Source of the DNA: Pontibacter ruber
GTDB lineage: Bacteria; Bacteroidota; Bacteroidia; Cytophagales; Hymenobacteraceae
Direction: 5' to 3'
Assembly (NCBI RefSeq): GCF_023630205.1
Contig: NZ_JALPRR010000001.1
Location: forward strand, 124,001-188,000
DNA: 64,000 nucleotides
In this document: positions 9,991 through 17,615 of the stretch, piece by piece
Position numbering within the stretch: the stretch's first letter is position 1
How the letters are laid out: the number at the start of each line of letters is the position of its first letter
Position numbers and translations under genes: made by a program
The notes under the pieces: model-generated
Database searches by the model: none
Told to the model about the DNA's origin: nothing
What the model saw: the letters and a program-made list of their open reading frames with translations, nothing else

Positions 9991-11325
9991 TTAATAGTGA
10001 CATTTAGAACACTCAGTACCACCATTAGAAGATACCGTAAAGGCACCTTTTGAACTCTGCTCATGCAATTCCACCAGGTTATCATAGTAAGCGTTTCCTT
10101 CTGTGTTCAGAGGAGTTTCGCGGTGGCAATCAATACACCAGCCCATAGTTAATGGAGAGAACTGGTATACAACGTCCATTTCCTGGATTGGACCATGGCA
10201 TGTCTGGCATTCTACTCCAGCCACCTGCGTGTGCTGAGAGTGGTTGAAATATGCAAGATCAGGCAGGTTGTGGATACGCACCCACTCGATTGGTTTATTA
10301 CGCTCAATGGCTCTGTAAATCTTCTGAATTTCAGGAGACTCCTTCTTGATCTGGCTGTGGCAGTTCATACAGATGTTTGCAGAAGGGATACTGGCACTCT
10401 TGCTCTCATAAACAGTAGTATGGCAATAGTTACAGTTGATCTGGTGATCACCAGCGTGTATTTTGTGCGAGAAGGCGATCGGCTGCTTTGGCGCATACCC
10501 CTGCTGCACACCAATACCCATTACTTTATCCAAAGACAGATCCAGCAGCACAACTACAAAGATCAGCACTACCAGGGTGCGAACTGCTTTAGACTTATAT
10601 ATTTTAGAGAAGTCGAAGCGCTGGTTAACTACTTCTGCATCGTACTCATCTAATTGTCTGTTTTTGTTCAGGTAATTCTTCAGCAACGAAGTGATCAGCA
10701 ACAGCGTCACGATCAGTACGATCAGCACCACGATCAGAACTACCAATACTATATCCAGGTAGTTACCTACAGCACCGATAGCTTCTGTACCTACGTTCTC
10801 ACCTGGAGCAGTTTCCGGACCCGCTACTGTTGTCGGAACAGCAGTTGCTGCAGACTCAGAAGCCTTAATATAGGTAAGGATAGAAACAACCTCCTCGTCA
10901 GAGAAAGCAAAAGAAGGCATCGCCTGCTTGTTGTACTGGTTATAAACTGCTACTGCTTCAGCGTCGCCTGCCTGGATAAGAGACTGAGAGTTCTTGATCC
11001 ATTTAACTAGCCAAGGCTGCTTTCTTCTTTCGTTTACACCTTTCAGACCAGGACCTACTATAACATCATCACCGGCAGAGTGGCAAACAGCACAGTTGTT
11101 TTTAAACAGGGATTCACCTGCATCAACTATAGCTGTATTGTCTACAGGCAAACCTCCTGTGCTGGCAGCCGCCGCAGCACCCTGTGTGGCACCTGGCACT
11201 ACTCCTTTCTGCCCAATATCCGCCTGTTCGCTAGCACCTTGTGCCCATGCCCCAAAAGAGACAAACAGGGAAAACAAGAAGGCAATGAAAACTTTGTGTT
11301 TAGTTTTAGGTATACAGCTAATCAT
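9991..11325 (-). CDS. actA: Alternative complex III multiheme cytochrome c ActA with extra N-terminal monoheme domain
   Basis: First gene of the respiratory operon, 444 residues if started at the ATG at 11325; a TTG six bases upstream is in frame but less likely. The N-terminus is a signal peptide ending near AWA. A monoheme cytochrome c domain follows (CAVCH at about residue 77, with a Met ligand candidate in QAMPSF). Next come a transmembrane helix (about 190-215), a cytoplasmic loop, a second helix (about 248-268), and a C-terminal pentaheme domain with CNYCH, CMNCH, CQTCH, CIDCH and a final CSKCH at the extreme C-terminus. Six heme c sites in total. It connects ActB to ActE and the oxidase. 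A canonical promoter lies 50 bases upstream. Confidence 0.93.
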   Translation of the reverse strand: MISCIPKTKHKVFIAFLFSLFVSFGAWAQGASEQADIGQKGVVPGATQGAAAAASTGGLPVDNTAIVDAGESLFKNNCAVCHSAGDDVIVGPGLKGVNERRKQPWLVKWIKNSQSLIQAGDAEAVAVYNQYNKQAMPSFAFSDEEVVSILTYIKASESAATAVPTTVAGPETAPGENVGTEAIGAVGNYLDIVLVVLIVVLIVLIVTLLLITSLLKNYLNKNRQLDEYDAEVVNQRFDFSKIYKSKAVRTLVVLIFVVVLLDLSLDKVMGIGVQQGYAPKQPIAFSHKIHAGDHQINCNYCHTTVYESKSASIPSANICMNCHSQIKKESPEIQKIYRAIERNKPIEWVRIHNLPDLAYFNHSQHTQVAGVECQTCHGPIQEMDVVYQFSPLTMGWCIDCHRETPLNTEGNAYYDNLVELHEQSSKGAFTVSSNGGTECSKCHY

Positions 11326-11374
11326 AGCCAAGATAACTTGTGTTTAGTATAATGGTGGAATTACTTTACGGGCA

Positions 11375-11405
11375 CAAATCTACTACCCGAATTCCATTAA
11401 TCAAA
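11375..11405 (-). promoter_or_regulatory. Bacteroidota-type promoter of the act-cta operon
   Basis: Read on the minus strand, TTTG (11405-11402) is followed after exactly 19 bases by TAGATTTG (11382-11375). This fits the Bacteroidota primary sigma consensus TTTG-N(about 19)-TAnnTTTG. Transcription would start near 11368, leaving a leader of about 40 bases before the actA ATG. Confidence 0.75.
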
Positions 11406-11771
11406 CAGATTAAGTTTATTTTTGGCTTACAACACAATACAAGCTTTAAACACCCCGTTTTTGGCAGAAAAACTGCATTTAAATTAAATTCAGGGCATTT
11501 ATTTAGAACTAATATAAATAACAGAACAGATTTTTTCAGGACTACTTCACTTATTTAAGTACAATTAATTAGAGATTTTATCTCAATTAAGGACAGCATT
11601 TAGGTGCTTAAATCAGCGACTAATTTGAACTATTACCTATTTGGTTTTGTATATTTCAGTTTATTTTTTTCTTCTTAACATTAGTTGTACTTAATATTAA
11701 TATATTCTGTCGCTATTGCAAGCTTCTCTCCCACTGCTCCCCTTCTCTTAAATAAAAAAACACACAACCAG

Positions 11772-11802
11772 TTGCTTTACAACTACTACTCTTCTATCTT
11801 TG
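11772..11802 (+). promoter_or_regulatory. Bacteroidota-type promoter of rpsF-rpsR-rplI
   Basis: TTG (11772-11774) is followed after 20 bases by TATCTTTG (11795-11802), matching the -33/-7 consensus. The predicted start near 11809 gives a leader of about 24 bases. An in-frame ATG at 11800 overlaps the -7 box, so it cannot be the translation start. This supports the ATG at 11833. Confidence 0.75.
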
Positions 11803-11832
11803 CACCCTAAAATCAAAAATTCTCATAACCAA

Positions 11833-12201
11833 ATGGAATTAAAAAATTACGAAACGGTCTTCATCCTGACTCCGTTGCTTAACGAGACTCAGATGCAAGA
11901 AACGGTCGAGAAGTTCAGACAGGTGCTTAAGGAAAATAGCGCCGACATTATCCACGAAGAGAACTGGGGCCTGCGTAAGCTTGCTTACCCAATCCAGAAG
12001 AAATCTACTGGTTTCTACCACCTCATCGAGTTTAAGGCTCCATCTACTGTAATTGATGTACTTGAGCTGGCTTATCGCCGCGACGAGAAAGTTGTTCGCT
12101 TCTTAACTACTGCCCTTGATAAGCACGCTATGGCTTACAACGAGCGCAGAAGAAAAGGCGAGTTCAAATCACAAGCTAAAAAAGAGGAGGTTAAAGGATA
12201 A
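11833..12201 (+). CDS. rpsF: 30S ribosomal protein S6
   Basis: A 122-residue protein beginning [12 protein letters not shown], the typical S6 start, with the [13 protein letters not shown] segment of the family and a Lys/Glu-rich tail. It binds the central domain of 16S rRNA together with S18. The start at 11833 is preferred over an upstream in-frame ATG because of the promoter position and homologue-like N-terminus. Its stop overlaps the rpsR start as TAATG at 12199-12203, so the two are translationally coupled, in keeping with S6:S18 complex formation. Confidence 0.97.
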   Translation: MELKNYETVFILTPLLNETQMQETVEKFRQVLKENSADIIHEENWGLRKLAYPIQKKSTGFYHLIEFKAPSTVIDVLELAYRRDEKVVRFLTTALDKHAMAYNERRRKGEFKSQAKKEEVKG

Positions 12202-12452
12202 TGAGCTTAGTTAACGAAAAAGTACACAAGCAGGAAAACCGTCAGAAGTACTGCCGTTTCAAGAAGAGCGGTATCAAGTACATCGACTATAAAGATGGCA
12301 ACTTCTTATTGAAGTTTGTAAACGAGCAAGGCAAAATCCTTCCAAGAAGATTAACAGGTACAAGCCTGAAATTTCAGCGCAAAGTATCTCAGGCCGTTGC
12401 CAGAGCAAGACACCTTGCTATTTTACCTTATGTAACAGATTCTTTAAAATAA
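12201..12452 (+). CDS. rpsR: 30S ribosomal protein S18
   Basis: An 83-residue basic protein with the S18 core ([23 protein letters not shown] and [23 protein letters not shown] in consecutive segments). The N-terminal CRFKK segment has a single Cys, without a zinc ribbon. It pairs with S6 on the 16S rRNA platform. It overlaps rpsF by one base and precedes rplI by 14 bases, where an AGGAGG-like ribosome binding site (aaggagg, 12451-12457) is visible; this is strong for a Bacteroidota gene. Confidence 0.97.
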   Translation: MSLVNEKVHKQENRQKYCRFKKSGIKYIDYKDGNFLLKFVNEQGKILPRRLTGTSLKFQRKVSQAVARARHLAILPYVTDSLK

Positions 12453-12466
12453 GGAGGGATTGACCA

Positions 12467-12910
12467 ATGGAAGTAATACTTAAAGATGACGTTAAAGGTC
12501 TTGGCTACAAAAACGATATCGTTGATGTAAAGCCAGGTTATGGCCGTAATTACCTGATCCCTCAGGGTCTTGCTGTTCTTGCTGACAAATCAAGCAAGAA
12601 AGTAGTAGCTGAAAACATCCGTCAGGCTGCGCACAAAGCAGATAAACTTAGAAACGATGCGCAGGAGCTGGCTAACAGCATCGGCGACATCACGCTGGAC
12701 CTTCCGGCTAAAGTTGGTGAAACAGGAAAGATCTTCGGTTCTGTAACTACCAACCAACTGTCTGAAGCCCTTAAAGCGAAAGGTTTTGATGTAGACCGCA
12801 AGCGTATCTCTTTTGACCAGGATGTTAAAACAGCCGGCGAGTACACTGCTACGCTGAACCTGCACAAAGAAGTGAAGCACCAGATACGTTTCAACGTAAT
12901 CGGTGAATAA
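12467..12910 (+). CDS. rplI: 50S ribosomal protein L9
   Basis: A 147-residue protein with the L9 N-terminal rRNA-binding signature (LKDDVKGLGYKNDIVDVKPG then YGRNYLIPQGLA), a connecting helix, and the C-terminal domain with GKIFGSVTTNQLSEALKAKG. L9 binds 23S rRNA near the L1 stalk. It ends the S6-S18-L9 operon and is followed 30 bases later by an intrinsic terminator. Confidence 0.97.
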   Translation: MEVILKDDVKGLGYKNDIVDVKPGYGRNYLIPQGLAVLADKSSKKVVAENIRQAAHKADKLRNDAQELANSIGDITLDLPAKVGETGKIFGSVTTNQLSEALKAKGFDVDRKRISFDQDVKTAGEYTATLNLHKEVKHQIRFNVIGE

Positions 12911-12940
12911 TACGATACTAGAAGAATCTACTACCTTCTT

Positions 12941-12973
12941 AGCGTCCTGCCCACCAGCAGGACGCTTTTTTTT
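12941..12973 (+). terminator. Intrinsic terminator of the rpsF operon
   Basis: A perfect 10-base stem (AGCGTCCTGC at 12941-12950 and GCAGGACGCT at 12957-12966) with a 6-base loop, followed by a run of eight T. Confidence 0.93.
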
Positions 12974-13062
12974 GCCCCTTTACTTCTTATACTTAGGGCA
13001 GAAGGCGTAACTTAGGGAGGCTGCGCGTCAGTTAAAGTAAAGTTAAGCAAGTATACATAATT

Positions 13063-14043
13063 ATGTTCCGCACCGAAGTACAGGTTAAACCTGCTGCCAT
13101 CTCCTTATCGCTCCGCTCAAAGCTGGTAACCATCGGCTCCTGCTTTGCCGAAGTTATTGGCAATAAACTGCGCGACAACAAAGCAGATGCGCTTGTCAAC
13201 CCGTTTGGCACCATCTTCAACCCTTTGTCTGCATGCCTTTTGCTGGAAGCCGCTGCCGGAAAGCCCTATAATTTTGAACAACACCTGGTCGAGAACAACG
13301 GCATCTGGTATGCCTACGACCTGCACTCCTCCCTCTCCTCTCCCGACAGAAACGAACTGCTTTCCCTAATAGAACAAAAGCTATCGCAAACCCGGGAGCA
13401 GTTGCAGCAGGCATCGCTGCTTATACTTACACTTGGCACGGCTATAGGCTACCGGCTAAACAGCACGGGCAACGTAGTTGCCAATTGCCATAAATTGCCG
13501 GCCAGGAACTTTACCAGGTTTATACTTTCAACAGAAGAGATTGTAAACGCTTTTGAAAGCATGTACCCAGTGCTGAAACAGCTGAACCCTTCCCTCCAAA
13601 TACTGCTCACGGTAAGCCCGGTGCGGCACATCAAAGAAACATTACCCCTGAACAGTGTAAGCAAATCGACCTTGCGGGTAGTTTGCCACCAGCTTACCGA
13701 ATTGCACCCGGATGTGCTATACTTCCCGGCGTACGAGATCATGATGGACGACCTGCGCGATTACCGTTTTTACAAGCAGGACATGATCCATCCGACGGAA
13801 ACAGCCGAAGACTACATCTGGCAGAAGTTTGCAGCAGCCTACTTCGATAAAGAGTTTCAGGATTTCCTGGAAGAGTGGGCTAAAATCAGAAGTGCTCTGG
13901 CGCATAGGCCTTTTCACCCGGACACGGCGGCCCACCAATCTTTTTTACAACGCACCCTGCAGCACCTGCAGCAACTGGAACAAAAGTACCAGATTGACTG
14001 CACCGAAGAAACACAACTCCTCCTCCGGCAACTTACTGCCTGA
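13063..14043 (+). CDS. GSCFA domain protein
   Basis: A 326-residue protein with the diagnostic GSCFA motif near residue 27 (TIGSCFAEVIGNKL), followed by NPFGTIFNP. The family resembles SGNH/GDSL hydrolases. A later Asp-x-x-His-like pair (DMIHPTETAEDYIW, about residue 245) would complete a hydrolase-like site. The family has no firmly assigned substrate; related domains in other bacteria sit next to polysaccharide or capsule genes. No signal peptide is visible, so it is probably cytoplasmic. It stands alone between the ribosomal terminator and the next plus-strand gene, 72 bases downstream, with which it may be co-transcribed. Confidence 0.88.
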   Translation: MFRTEVQVKPAAISLSLRSKLVTIGSCFAEVIGNKLRDNKADALVNPFGTIFNPLSACLLLEAAAGKPYNFEQHLVENNGIWYAYDLHSSLSSPDRNELLSLIEQKLSQTREQLQQASLLILTLGTAIGYRLNSTGNVVANCHKLPARNFTRFILSTEEIVNAFESMYPVLKQLNPSLQILLTVSPVRHIKETLPLNSVSKSTLRVVCHQLTELHPDVLYFPAYEIMMDDLRDYRFYKQDMIHPTETAEDYIWQKFAAAYFDKEFQDFLEEWAKIRSALAHRPFHPDTAAHQSFLQRTLQHLQQLEQKYQIDCTEETQLLLRQLTA

Positions 14044-14115
14044 GCCGCTACGGAACACTTTTTTGCTTTCTTAGCCGTAGTTATACCATAGCGCCTTTAC
14101 ACAACACCGCAAACT

Positions 14116-16179
14116 ATGGCTCAGGAGAAAAAAGCAAACCGACTGATACAGGAGAGCAGCCCTTACCTGCTGCAGCACGCCTACAACCCCGTAGAATGGT
14201 ACCCCTGGGGTGAGGAGGCATTGCAGAAAGCCAGACAGGAAGAGAAGCCCATACTTGTAAGTATAGGTTACGCCGCCTGCCACTGGTGCCATGTAATGGA
14301 GCATCAGTCCTTTGAGAACAGGAAGATTGCGGAAGTGATGAATAAGTACTTCGTCTGCATAAAGGTAGACCGGGAAGAGCGCCCGGATGTAGACGCCTTA
14401 TACATGGATGCGCTGCAGGCCATGGGTGTGCAGGGAGGCTGGCCCATGAATGTGTTTCTTACCTCAGAGGCAAAGCCATTTTTTGGGGGCACGTACTTCC
14501 CGCCGCAGCAATGGGTAAAACTCCTGGAAAATGTTGCCAATGCCTACAAACAAAACCGGGAGGAACTACAGGAATCGGCAGAGCAGTTTGCGGCGCACCT
14601 AAACCAAAGTGAGTTGGAGAAGTATGGCCTTATCAAAAGCAACCCCGAGGTACACGAGGACGACCTGAAGCTCATCTACAAAAGCCTCAGCAAGCGCTTC
14701 GACAAGAAGCTGGGGGGCCTTGAAGGTGCTCCCAAATTTCCGATGCCCACCAATTACCTATTTCTGCTGCGTTACTACAGCTACACGGGCGAGAAAGAGG
14801 CCTTGCACCAGGTAGAGCTTACGCTCCGCGAGATGGCCTATGGCGGCATTTACGACCAGATCGGAGGCGGCTTTGCCCGGTACTCCGTGGATGCCGAGTG
14901 GCTTGTTCCGCACTTCGAAAAGATGCTTTACGACAACGGGCAGCTCGTAAGCATGTATGCAGAGGCCTACCAGGTAACCAAAGATCCGCTGTACAAGGAT
15001 GTGGTAGGCGAAACCATCACGTTTGTAGAGCGGGAACTCATGAGCCCGGAGTATGGCTTTTATTCTTCGCTGGACGCCGACAGTGAGGGCGAAGAAGGCA
15101 GATTTTATACTTTCACTAAAGACGAGCTGCAGGACATCCTGGGAGATGAGGAGCCGCTATTCTCCAAATACTACCACGTTACGGCTGCCGGCAACTTTGA
15201 GCACGGGCGCAACATCCTCCACCGTCGAATTTCCGACGAAAAGTTTGCAGAAGAAAACGAGCTGGAACTAGAAGTGCTGCAGGAGATGGTTGCCAACTGG
15301 AAGGAAAAGCTGATGGAAATACGGGCGCAACGTGTACGCCCCAGCCTGGATGACAAGATCCTGTGCTCCTGGAATGCGCTGATGCTCCGCGGCTTGGCAG
15401 ACGCCTACTATACTTTCGGCAACAAGCATTATCTGCACCTGGCTGTTCGCAATGCAGAGTTCCTGCTGAGTAAAATGAAGCAGGGCGACAAGCTGTTCCA
15501 TAACTACAAGCAGGAAAAAGCCACCATTGATGGTTTTCTGGAAGATTATGCGCTTCTGATACGTGCTCTGATACGGCTGTATGAAGTGACCTTTGAAGAG
15601 AAATGGCTGGAGGAAGCAAAACAATTAACCAATTATACGTTAGCTCATTTCTTTGATGAGCAGGAAGGTCTGTTCTTCTTTACCGATAACAGCTCCGAGA
15701 AACTGATCGCACGCAAAAAGGAAATATTGGACAACGTAGTTCCTTCCTCCAACTCGGTGATGGCGACTAACCTGCACTTCCTTGGTTTATACTTTGACGA
15801 AGAGCATTACCAGCAACTCTCCGATAGTATGCTGGCCAGGGTAAAGGATTTGCTGTTGAAGGAGCCTTCGTTCCTGAGCAACTGGGCAAGTTTATACTTC
15901 CACAAGCTCTCGCCCACTGCCGAGGTTGCCATCGTAGGCAGACAGGCGCCGGAAATGCGTTCTGAGTTCAGCGTGTTCTATATCCCCAACATGATCCTGG
16001 TTGGTACTGAGAACAAAAGCGATCTGCCGCTGCTGCAGGACCGGGTGCCGATCAATGGCAAAACCACTGTGTACGTGTGCTATAACAAAACCTGTCAGCT
16101 GCCGGTACAAACGGCTGCCGAAGCGCTGCAGCAACTACAGGGCCGTAACAAACAGGAAAGCAAATTTCCGTCGCTGTAA
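14116..16179 (+). CDS. Thioredoxin-domain / N-acylglucosamine-epimerase-like protein (DUF255, YyaL/SPATA20 family)
   Basis: A 687-residue cytoplasmic protein. The N-terminal 160 residues are the DUF255 thioredoxin-like domain: [19 protein letters not shown], then a CHWC redox motif at Cys55-Cys58 followed by HVME, and the [10 protein letters not shown] and GGWPMNVFL segments. The remainder is an alpha/alpha barrel like that of N-acylglucosamine 2-epimerases ([26 protein letters not shown] in consecutive segments). Homologues occur from bacteria to human SPATA20, and the true reaction is not established. The full length matches the family. It is followed by a long hairpin terminator. Confidence 0.92.
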   Translation: MAQEKKANRLIQESSPYLLQHAYNPVEWYPWGEEALQKARQEEKPILVSIGYAACHWCHVMEHQSFENRKIAEVMNKYFVCIKVDREERPDVDALYMDALQAMGVQGGWPMNVFLTSEAKPFFGGTYFPPQQWVKLLENVANAYKQNREELQESAEQFAAHLNQSELEKYGLIKSNPEVHEDDLKLIYKSLSKRFDKKLGGLEGAPKFPMPTNYLFLLRYYSYTGEKEALHQVELTLREMAYGGIYDQIGGGFARYSVDAEWLVPHFEKMLYDNGQLVSMYAEAYQVTKDPLYKDVVGETITFVERELMSPEYGFYSSLDADSEGEEGRFYTFTKDELQDILGDEEPLFSKYYHVTAAGNFEHGRNILHRRISDEKFAEENELELEVLQEMVANWKEKLMEIRAQRVRPSLDDKILCSWNALMLRGLADAYYTFGNKHYLHLAVRNAEFLLSKMKQGDKLFHNYKQEKATIDGFLEDYALLIRALIRLYEVTFEEKWLEEAKQLTNYTLAHFFDEQEGLFFFTDNSSEKLIARKKEILDNVVPSSNSVMATNLHFLGLYFDEEHYQQLSDSMLARVKDLLLKEPSFLSNWASLYFHKLSPTAEVAIVGRQAPEMRSEFSVFYIPNMILVGTENKSDLPLLQDRVPINGKTTVYVCYNKTCQLPVQTAAEALQQLQGRNKQESKFPSL

Positions 16180-16191
16180 AGTATAGTTCTG

Positions 16192-16239
16192 ATAAAATAG
16201 ACAGGAGCGGAGTCACGGCTTCGCTCCTGTCTATTTTAT
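16192..16239. terminator. Long bidirectional hairpin terminator after the DUF255 gene
   Basis: An 18-base perfect stem (16192-16209 with 16222-16239) around a 12-base loop. Both ends are AT-rich (ATAAAATAG / CTATTTTAT), so it can act in both directions. It starts 13 bases after the stop codon. Confidence 0.88.
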
Positions 16240-16298
16240 ACTTCGGCACTAAGTAAAGTATATCTATATCAGTTGGTTTACGCATAGCCTACACAAAA

Positions 16299-16581
16299 GC
16301 CCTCGCTCGCGTCCCGCGAGTGTGAGTTATCGGGTGGCGTCCCGCCACGTTACAAGTATAAAAATGTAGGCTGAAGTATAAAGTATAAACCAATCTGCTC
16401 TTTCGGATTTGCCATCCTGTTTTATTCTTTGCCAGCTGCTGAGCTAAGGCTGAAAGACAGATTGCAAATCCTTCTGTTAAGTGCTTCGGGAATGCAAATC
16501 CCGAAGAGCAAAGTATAAACTATACATCTCAGCGGCCGGAGGCCGAGGAATAGCGCACACTCGCCGGAGGCGAGCGAGGGC
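16299..16581. repeat. Composite hairpin repeat element 1 (TCC/GGA-loop mini-hairpins)
   Basis: A palindromic intergenic element between two convergent genes. The outer arms (16299-16324 and 16556-16581) match in inverted orientation at 24 of 26 positions, and the two differences form a compensated pair inside a mini-hairpin. The left half holds two mini-hairpins with TCC loops (CTCGCG-TCC-CGCGAG at 16306-16320; GTGGCG-TCC-CGCCAC at 16334-16348). The right half holds two with GGA loops (CGGCC-GGA-GGCCG at 16533-16545; CTCGCC-GGA-GGCGAG at 16560-16574). An inner inverted pair (16397-16412 and 16494-16509) matches at 14 of 16. Copies of AAGTATA lie between the arms. There is no coding potential. 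Confidence 0.8.
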
Positions 16582-16634
16582 GTTCTTAGGTGTGTACGAC
16601 TGATTTATCGAGTTTTAAGTATCGCTACACTGCC

Positions 16635-17375
16635 TTAGGTGCGGCTGTTCATCATCCGGAACATCTCGTCTATTTCTTCTCTGGAGGCTTTTCTTGCCTT
16701 TTCAGAGCGTCCGTAGCCAATCTCGAGCTCACCAGCTGCCATACGCTCTGTGATGCTGTCTGCAAATTCCTCCACTGGCGCTCCCATGGTGTGGATGCCC
16801 TCGCCACCCAGATCAGTGTTCACAGCAGGAGGCACAATTTCGATTACGCGCACATTGGTTTCTGACAGATCGTGTCGCAAAGACATGGTGAAAGAGTGAA
16901 CGGCTGCCTTGGTAGCGCTGTAAACCGAAGCAAACGTACCCGGTGTAAAAGCCAGTCCGGAAGAAACGTTGATGATGGCGGCTGCCTTCTGCTGCTTCAG
17001 GTGCGGGATAAAGAGGGCCGATAAGTGTATGGGTGCCTCCACGTTGATAGCAATTTCCTGCCGGCGTTCCTCCCACGAGGCGGTGTCTTCGGTAAAATTG
17101 CCCCGCCGCTGTATACCGGCGTTGTTCACCAGCACATTCAGTTTCGGAAACTCGCGTGTCGCCCACTCAAACAAGGCTATCCGGTCGGCCTCGCTGGCCA
17201 CGTCGGATACTTTTGTCTGCAGGCCCGGGTGCAACCGCTGTGCCTCCTGCAGCTTCTCCTCTCTCCTGCCGCACACGATCACTTGGCTTCCTGCTTTCAA
17301 AAACCGTTCTGCCAGCGCCAACCCAATTCCCGAGGCTCCGCCCGTGATCAATACTGTATTTCCAGCTAAATTCAT
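16635..17375 (-). CDS. SDR family oxidoreductase (DltE-like)
   Basis: A 246-residue NAD(P)-dependent short-chain dehydrogenase. The cofactor motif TGGASGIG (residues 11-18), NNAG (84-87) and the catalytic Ser139-Tyr152-x3-Lys156 set (INVSSG ... YSATK) are all present. The CGRREEKL segment after beta-2 suggests NADP preference. The C-terminal third matches DltE-like proteins, whose substrates are unassigned. It is divergent from priA across a 240-base gap and stands alone. No signal peptide. Confidence 0.93.
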   Translation of the reverse strand: MNLAGNTVLITGGASGIGLALAERFLKAGSQVIVCGRREEKLQEAQRLHPGLQTKVSDVASEADRIALFEWATREFPKLNVLVNNAGIQRRGNFTEDTASWEERRQEIAINVEAPIHLSALFIPHLKQQKAAAIINVSSGLAFTPGTFASVYSATKAAVHSFTMSLRHDLSETNVRVIEIVPPAVNTDLGGEGIHTMGAPVEEFADSITERMAAGELEIGYGRSEKARKASREEIDEMFRMMNSRT

Positions 17376-17615
17376 TCTGATATAATTAAGTATGGTTAGA
17401 ATGGCGAATCATCACAAAGTATCACCTCATCCGAACAATCTGCCAACCAACTATTTTACCGCCATAAACTACGATAAGGTTCAGCAAAAGGGCTCCTAAC
17501 TGCTTATACTTTCCTGATAAGAGAAAAGAAGACTCCTCTGTTTTGTATAACTACGCAGTTACAACAGTCGGCTTTTTTTGCGACCTTTGTAATTGCCTAA
17601 CTGATCGTAGTACCC

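Larger units (their letters stand above)
11326..11832. other. Divergent regulatory interval between actA and rpsF
   Basis: An AT-rich intergenic region of about 500 bases with no credible gene. It contains the minus-strand act promoter near 11375-11405 and the plus-strand ribosomal promoter near 11772-11802. Between them (about 11410-11765) I see only AT-rich sequence and no strong inverted repeat. Short open frames here have no family features and differ in composition from the flanking genes. Confidence 0.7.

Noticed and set aside
11326-11331. TTG start for ActA six bases upstream of the ATG
   Set aside because: The ATG at 11325 gives an equally good signal peptide and is the more common start; the TTG adds only two residues.
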